The translations under genes and the position numbers were made by a program. Source: CAYTCZ01 sp964436315 (GTDB taxonomy: Bacteria > Actinomycetota > Thermoleophilia > Gaiellales > Gaiellaceae). Taken from it: DNA of 17,360 nucleotides. Shown here piece by piece: positions 14,100 to 17,360 of the stretch. The stretch's first letter is position 1; each line of letters starts with the position of its first letter. The notes under the pieces were generated by a model. That model saw nothing but the letters and a program-made list of their open reading frames with translations. It was not told where the DNA came from and ran no database searches. The stretch is taken from contig CAYTCZ010000085.1 in the NCBI GenBank assembly GCA_964436315.1, forward strand, positions 1 through 17,360, given 5' to 3'.

Positions 14100-15428
14100 A
14101 TGGCTTATTTGCGGGGATCTTTCGCGTTTTTCGCCGCTCTCTTTCTGTTTTTCGCGCTGACCGCTGGAGGCGGAGCGCAGACAGATGAGGACAGCGCCGA
14201 GCGGCCGCGGGTGTTGGCGGTCGAGTTCGACAACGATGTGAATCCGGTCTCTGCCGACTTCGTCACCGACCAGATCGACCGCGCGAACGAGGAGGGATAC
14301 GACGCAGTCGTCGTCCTTCTCGACACGCCGGGCGGACTCGACAGCTCCATGCGCGAGATCATCAAGGCTGAGCTCGCGTCAGAGGTACCCGTGGTGATGT
14401 ACGTGTATCCGGACGGAGCGCGCGCTGCTTCGGCGGGTGTGTTCCTGATGATGGCGGCCGACGTCGCAGCTATGGCCCCGCAGACGAATCTCGGTTCATC
14501 AACGCCCATCTCGACCAGTGGTGAGGAGATTCCAGAAGACCTGCGGAACAAGGTCGTGAACGATGCGGCCAAATTCAACCGCAGCCTGGCGGAGGAGCAC
14601 GGCCGAAACGGCGACTGGGCCGAAGAGGCTGTTCGCGAGGCCTCGAACCTGACAGCGCGTGAGGCGCTCGAGATGAACGTTATCGACTTCATCTCTCCCG
14701 ATCTCGAAACGTTGCTCGATGACATCGATGGCTCCGTGACGCAGCCGAAGGAGCTGGTGCTCAATACGTCGGGTGCCACGGTCGACGAGGTTTCGATGTC
14801 GCTATGGAAACGGGTACTCGACACGATCATCGATCCGAACATCATCGTCATCCTGATGTCTCTCGGTCTCCTCGGAATCGTCATCGAGCTCTACAACCCC
14901 GGCCTGATCTTCCCGGGAACCCTCGGGGCCATTTCGCTAATCCTCGGACTCTTCGGACTTCAGGTCCTCCCCGTCAACTGGGCAGGCGTCCTGCTGCTGC
15001 TGCTCGCGATGGCGTTCTTCGTCGCGGAGGTGTTCGTCACAACCGGCGGCGCCTTAGCCCTTGCCGGGGCGGCATCGTTCGTCTTCGGCGCTCTCCTTCT
15101 CTTCGATCCTGCAGGTGATGCATTCCAGGTCTCACTCCCGGTCGCTCTTGTGATCGCGGGAACCCTGTTCCTATTCGTGGTCGTCGGCATGGGCAAGGTG
15201 ATGCAGGCCAGGAAAGCTCCGCCACGGACGGGACAGGATGAGTTGATCGGCCAGGTTGCCGTCGTGCGCGAGCGTATCGATCCCGTAGGGACCGTGTTCC
15301 TCATGGGTGAGACGTGGCAAGCGCGTTCGGAGGAACCGATCGAGATCGGTGAGACGGTCCGCGTCGAGCGGGTTGAAGACCTCTGTCTCGAAGTGCGGCG
15401 CGAAAAGGACGCCGTCGCGCTCGTATAG
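14100..15428 (+). CDS. NfeD family membrane-bound serine protease
   Basis: 442-aa long-form NfeD. Residues 5-22 form a signal peptide or anchor. The ClpP-like protease domain (about 37-225) has LLDTPGGLDSSM (73-84) and the nucleophile region GARAASAGVF with Ser111; Lys151 is the likely general base by spacing from known NfeD proteases. About five hydrophobic segments follow (near 246-265, 268-290, 293-311, 314-335, 345-365), then a soluble OB-fold domain (378-442) with LIGQVAVVRERIDPVG. The protease part should face outside the membrane and OB domain inside. Family members cleave stomatin C-termini, and the stomatin homologue lies 70 nt downstream. A small hairpin (15428-15433 with 15442-15447) begins at the stop codon. 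Confidence 0.93.
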   Translation: MAYLRGSFAFFAALFLFFALTAGGGAQTDEDSAERPRVLAVEFDNDVNPVSADFVTDQIDRANEEGYDAVVVLLDTPGGLDSSMREIIKAELASEVPVVMYVYPDGARAASAGVFLMMAADVAAMAPQTNLGSSTPISTSGEEIPEDLRNKVVNDAAKFNRSLAEEHGRNGDWAEEAVREASNLTAREALEMNVIDFISPDLETLLDDIDGSVTQPKELVLNTSGATVDEVSMSLWKRVLDTIIDPNIIVILMSLGLLGIVIELYNPGLIFPGTLGAISLILGLFGLQVLPVNWAGVLLLLLAMAFFVAEVFVTTGGALALAGAASFVFGALLLFDPAGDAFQVSLPVALVIAGTLFLFVVVGMGKVMQARKAPPRTGQDELIGQVAVVRERIDPVGTVFLMGETWQARSEEPIEIGETVRVERVEDLCLEVRREKDAVALV

Positions 15429-15465
15429 CCGGCTGCCTCACGCCGGTGCGAGCTACCCCGGTCAC

Positions 15466-15494
15466 TAAGATGACACTTGCCGACCCGAAAGGAG
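15466..15494 (+). promoter_or_regulatory. Putative -10 and strong Shine-Dalgarno site of the stomatin-like gene
   Basis: TAAGAT (15466-15471) fits a -10 element, and AAAGGAG (15488-15494) lies four bases before ATG 15499. The ribosome-binding site is the most canonical on the + strand and fixes the start. A separate promoter would let the SPFH protein be made in excess over NfeD. The -35 region shows no good match. Confidence 0.45.
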
Positions 15495-15498
15495 CTTC

Positions 15499-16281
15499 AT
15501 GGAAGCCGCATTGATCGCCATCGTGGCCGTCGTCATCATCCTGGTGCTCCTTGCGGCGGCATCGATCCGAATCGCGCGGGAGTACGAGCGCGGCGTGATC
15601 TTCCGGCTTGGTCGGCTTCGCTCACCGCCGAAAGGCCCGGGTCTGTTCCTGATCATCCCCGTCATCGATCGTGTGGTGCGCACTGACCTGCGGACGGTGA
15701 CCTTGAACGTCCCGCCACAGGAAGTCATCACGAAAGACAACGTCCCGGTCCGCGTGAACGCAGTGGCGTACTTTCGAATCATCGACCCGGAGAAGGCGAT
15801 CGTCCAGGTCGAGAACTTCATGGTCGCAACGTCCCAGATCGCTCAGACCACGCTTCGAAACGTCCTGGGGCAGCACGTACTGGACGAGCTCCTGTCGGAG
15901 CGCGACAAGATCAATGCCCGACTCCAGCAGATCATCGATGACGCTACCTCGCCCTGGGGCGTCAAGGTCTCGATCGTCGAGGTAAAGGACGTCGAGATCC
16001 CAGGCGGTATGCAGCGCGCTATGGCCCGTCAGGCCGAAGCCGAACGCGAGCGGCGCGGAAAGGTCATCGCTGCAGAAGGCGAGTTCCAGGCATCCGAACG
16101 TCTGAAAGACGCTGCAGATGTGATCTCGGCGAATCCAACGGCACTTCAGCTGCGGTATCTCCAGACAGTCCTCGAGATGAGCTCTGAGCGGAACACCACG
16201 ATGATCCTTCCGCTACCGATTGAAATTCTCCGACCGTTCTTCGAGCGCATGCCCGATACCAACGGAGAGGACCAGAGCTGA
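15499..16281 (+). CDS. SPFH/band 7 (stomatin/slipin-like) membrane scaffold protein
   Basis: 260-aa stomatin-type protein. A single N-terminal membrane segment (about 4-24) is followed by the band 7/SPFH domain with YERGVIFRLGRL (29-40), GPGLFLIIPVIDRV (47-60), the PPQEVITKDNVPVRVNAVAY block (72-91), and a charged helical region with MARQAEAERERRGKVI near 173-188. It ends with a short hydrophobic stretch (MILPLPIEIL) as in slipins. Such proteins oligomerise at membranes and organise lipids and proteases. The nfeD gene directly upstream matches the conserved NfeD-stomatin pairing, so the products probably interact. Start supported by AAAGGAG. Confidence 0.95.
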   Translation: MEAALIAIVAVVIILVLLAAASIRIAREYERGVIFRLGRLRSPPKGPGLFLIIPVIDRVVRTDLRTVTLNVPPQEVITKDNVPVRVNAVAYFRIIDPEKAIVQVENFMVATSQIAQTTLRNVLGQHVLDELLSERDKINARLQQIIDDATSPWGVKVSIVEVKDVEIPGGMQRAMARQAEAERERRGKVIAAEGEFQASERLKDAADVISANPTALQLRYLQTVLEMSSERNTTMILPLPIEILRPFFERMPDTNGEDQS

Positions 16282-16309
16282 AGGCTCTCAGAACCGTCGG
16301 CGCGACACA

Positions 16310-17278
16310 ATGAACGACGGGCTCAGGTCGCCGCCTCCGGAACTCCGGCGGGATCCGCTCTCCGGGAGATGGGTTGTGATCGCGCAAAACCGAGCTCGCC
16401 GGCCGGGGACGGCGAGACCGTCGCCAGAGTACGTGGAGTCCGGCATCTGCGAGCTCTGCGAAGGACGCGAGTGGGCGACGCCGCCCGAGACGTTCGCTTT
16501 TGGCCCGCCCGGTCGTGCTGCAGACGCACCGGGTTGGTGGCTGCGAGTTGTTCCCAATAAGTTTCCCGCTTTTGCCAACGTCGCTCGCTCGCTCGCTCGC
16601 AGTAACGGGTTCTTCGAAGTGCGGCCTGCGGTTGGAAACCAGGAGGTCGTAGTCCACTCGCCTCGCCACGTGACGAGCTTCGCCGAACTCTCGCTTCGCG
16701 AAATCGAGCGAGTAGCGGCCGCCTGGAAAGAACGTGCTGCTTCCGCTGGCGAACTTGGGTTCCGGTACGTTCATGCCTTCGTAAACGAGGGCTCCGCCGC
16801 CGGCGCGAGCCTCGGGCACTCCCACTCGCAGCTCCTCTGGCTCAATGAGGAGCCGCCATTCGTAAAGGAGGAGATCGAGGAAGAGGAGCGTTCCCGAGGT
16901 TGCCTCGCATGCGAACTCCTCGAAGAAGAACTCCGGCAACGGATTCGTATCGTCGCCGAGCGCGACGACCTCGTCCTCCTGTGCCCGTACGCAAGTCGCA
17001 CGCCCTATGAGTTGTTGATCGCCCCGGTTACCTGCGAGCGCGAGCCGTTCGAAAGCGATCGGCTTGCCGGAGCTCTCGATCTGCTTGCGGACGGCGTGCG
17101 GCGTCTGCGACTTGCCGAGGGCGACGCTCCCTTCAACGCCTGGCTCCACGCCTCGGGGCACTGGCACATCGAGCTTCTGCCCCGTCTCACGGCGATGGCG
17201 GGAATCGAGCTGGGTGCCGGCTACCACATCAATACCCTTGCGCCCGAGTCAGCCGCCGGTTTGCTGCGGGGTACCTAA
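16310..17278 (+). CDS. galT: Galactose-1-phosphate uridylyltransferase-like protein
   Basis: 322-aa HIT-superfamily nucleotidyltransferase; GalT exchanges UMP between UDP-glucose and galactose 1-phosphate in the Leloir pathway. The N terminus has ELRRDPLSGRWVVIAQNRAR (11-30), then Cys47-x2-Cys50 (zinc) and VVHSPRH (114-120). The active-site block is GASLGHSHSQLLWL (165-178), with His172 at the nucleophile position; E. coli GalT has HPHGQ there, so Pro is replaced by Ser. The second HIT-like half has HASGHWHIELLPR (280-292) and GAGYHINTLAPE. ATG 16310 gives the family start; an upstream in-frame ATG at 16220 lies in the SPFH gene. Substrate could be another sugar phosphate. A (TCGC)5 tract lies around codon 91. 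Confidence 0.85.
   Translation: MNDGLRSPPPELRRDPLSGRWVVIAQNRARRPGTARPSPEYVESGICELCEGREWATPPETFAFGPPGRAADAPGWWLRVVPNKFPAFANVARSLARSNGFFEVRPAVGNQEVVVHSPRHVTSFAELSLREIERVAAAWKERAASAGELGFRYVHAFVNEGSAAGASLGHSHSQLLWLNEEPPFVKEEIEEEERSRGCLACELLEEELRQRIRIVAERDDLVLLCPYASRTPYELLIAPVTCEREPFESDRLAGALDLLADGVRRLRLAEGDAPFNAWLHASGHWHIELLPRLTAMAGIELGAGYHINTLAPESAAGLLRGT
16581..16600 (+). repeat. Tetranucleotide tract (TCGC)5 inside galT
   Basis: Five perfect TCGC copies in a row, encoding part of VARSLARSN. Gain or loss of one copy would shift the frame after about residue 91 and abolish both active-site halves. Confidence 0.9.
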
Positions 17279-17360
17279 TAGGAGTTAGATCCGATAATCG
17301 GATCAAACTCCTTGTGGCCGTTCCCGCTTGCCTGCAGTCGCTTGAACTCGTAGGCAGCCT
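17275..17360 (-). CDS. 3' end of a convergent unknown gene (partial)
   Basis: The minus strand is open from the window edge to TAG at 17277-17275, giving 27 residues: AAYEFKRLQASGNG then HKEFDPIIGSNSY. Codon choice looks coding, with mixed polar and charged residues, but it is too short for family recognition. Its stop overlaps the galT stop by two bases. It may be a chance frame. Confidence 0.4.
   Translation of the reverse strand, partial: AAYEFKRLQASGNGHKEFDPIIGSNSY
17280..17312. terminator. Strong hairpin just after galT, possible bidirectional terminator
   Basis: AGGAGTT (17280-17286) pairs with AACTCCT (17306-17312); after one A-A mismatch GATCCGA (17288-17294) pairs with TCGGATC (17298-17304), leaving a TAA loop. 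That is 14 bp. It starts two bases after the galT stop. Only TTG follows on the + strand, so there is no U-tract; it may end transcription with a factor or protect 3' ends. It lies within the reading frame of the convergent partial gene. Confidence 0.5.

Noticed and set aside
14105..14884. 259-aa minus-strand open frame
   Set aside because: Ser/Arg-rich shadow of nfeD on the opposite strand.
16064..17227. 387-aa minus-strand open frame
   Set aside because: The largest antisense frame, but it spans the end of the SPFH gene and nearly all of galT, both well supported, and has no domain-like features.

Overview
The window reads as a chromosomal segment of a GC-rich bacterium. Its genes are tightly packed, often with 4-11 nt overlaps, and many start with GTG or TTG. 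Gene content (FAS-II genes in the order fabZ-fabH-fabD-fabG-fabF, split accD/accA, LigD, an NfeD/stomatin pair, a GalT with an HSHSQ motif) and codon use suggest a deep actinobacterial lineage such as Thermoleophilia. That assignment is inference; there is no rRNA here to settle it. No transposon, phage gene, CRISPR array, rRNA or tRNA was found, and no gene-free gap exceeds 300 bases.

Layout. (1) 1-424: a structured leader (a 17-bp perfect inverted repeat, then a small hairpin containing a start codon) ahead of a 78-aa zinc-finger-like protein on the + strand. (2) 499-1445, minus strand: cupin and SRPBCC genes, overlapping by 4 nt. (3) 1577-5744, minus: accD-accA-ligD, i.e. the carboxyltransferase halves of acetyl-CoA carboxylase followed by an NHEJ-type multidomain DNA ligase. 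(4) 5798-13160 (or 13247), minus: nine genes in transcription order: ECF-like sigma factor, fabZ, fabH, fabD, fabG, fabF, a HAD hydrolase, a tandem GNAT acetyltransferase and a divergent arginase-fold protein. (5) 13161-13268: divergent promoter region with a 17-nt direct repeat and a near-palindromic TAGTCTA that gives a -10-like hexamer on both strands. (6) 13269-17278, plus: birA, nfeD, a stomatin-like SPFH gene, galT. (7) 17275-17360: the 3' end of a convergent minus-strand gene whose stop overlaps the galT stop and which carries a strong hairpin.

How it works together: AccD/AccA make malonyl-CoA, FabD loads it on ACP, FabH starts chains, FabG, FabZ and FabF run the cycle, and BirA (divergent) biotinylates the carrier protein that acetyl-CoA carboxylase needs. 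Acyl carrier protein, enoyl-ACP reductase, AccB and AccC are not in the window. A sigma factor heads the fatty-acid operon, coupled to fabZ by a GTGA overlap with no visible anti-sigma gene. NfeD and the stomatin homologue form the familiar membrane-protease/scaffold pair.

Best leads for novelty: the leader at 54-190, which has the layout of a translational riboswitch or thermosensor; the arginase-fold protein with Cys-Cys-Cys in place of the usual Asp-His-Ser; the sigma-factor-led lipid operon with its symmetric divergent promoter; and a (TCGC)5 tract inside galT.
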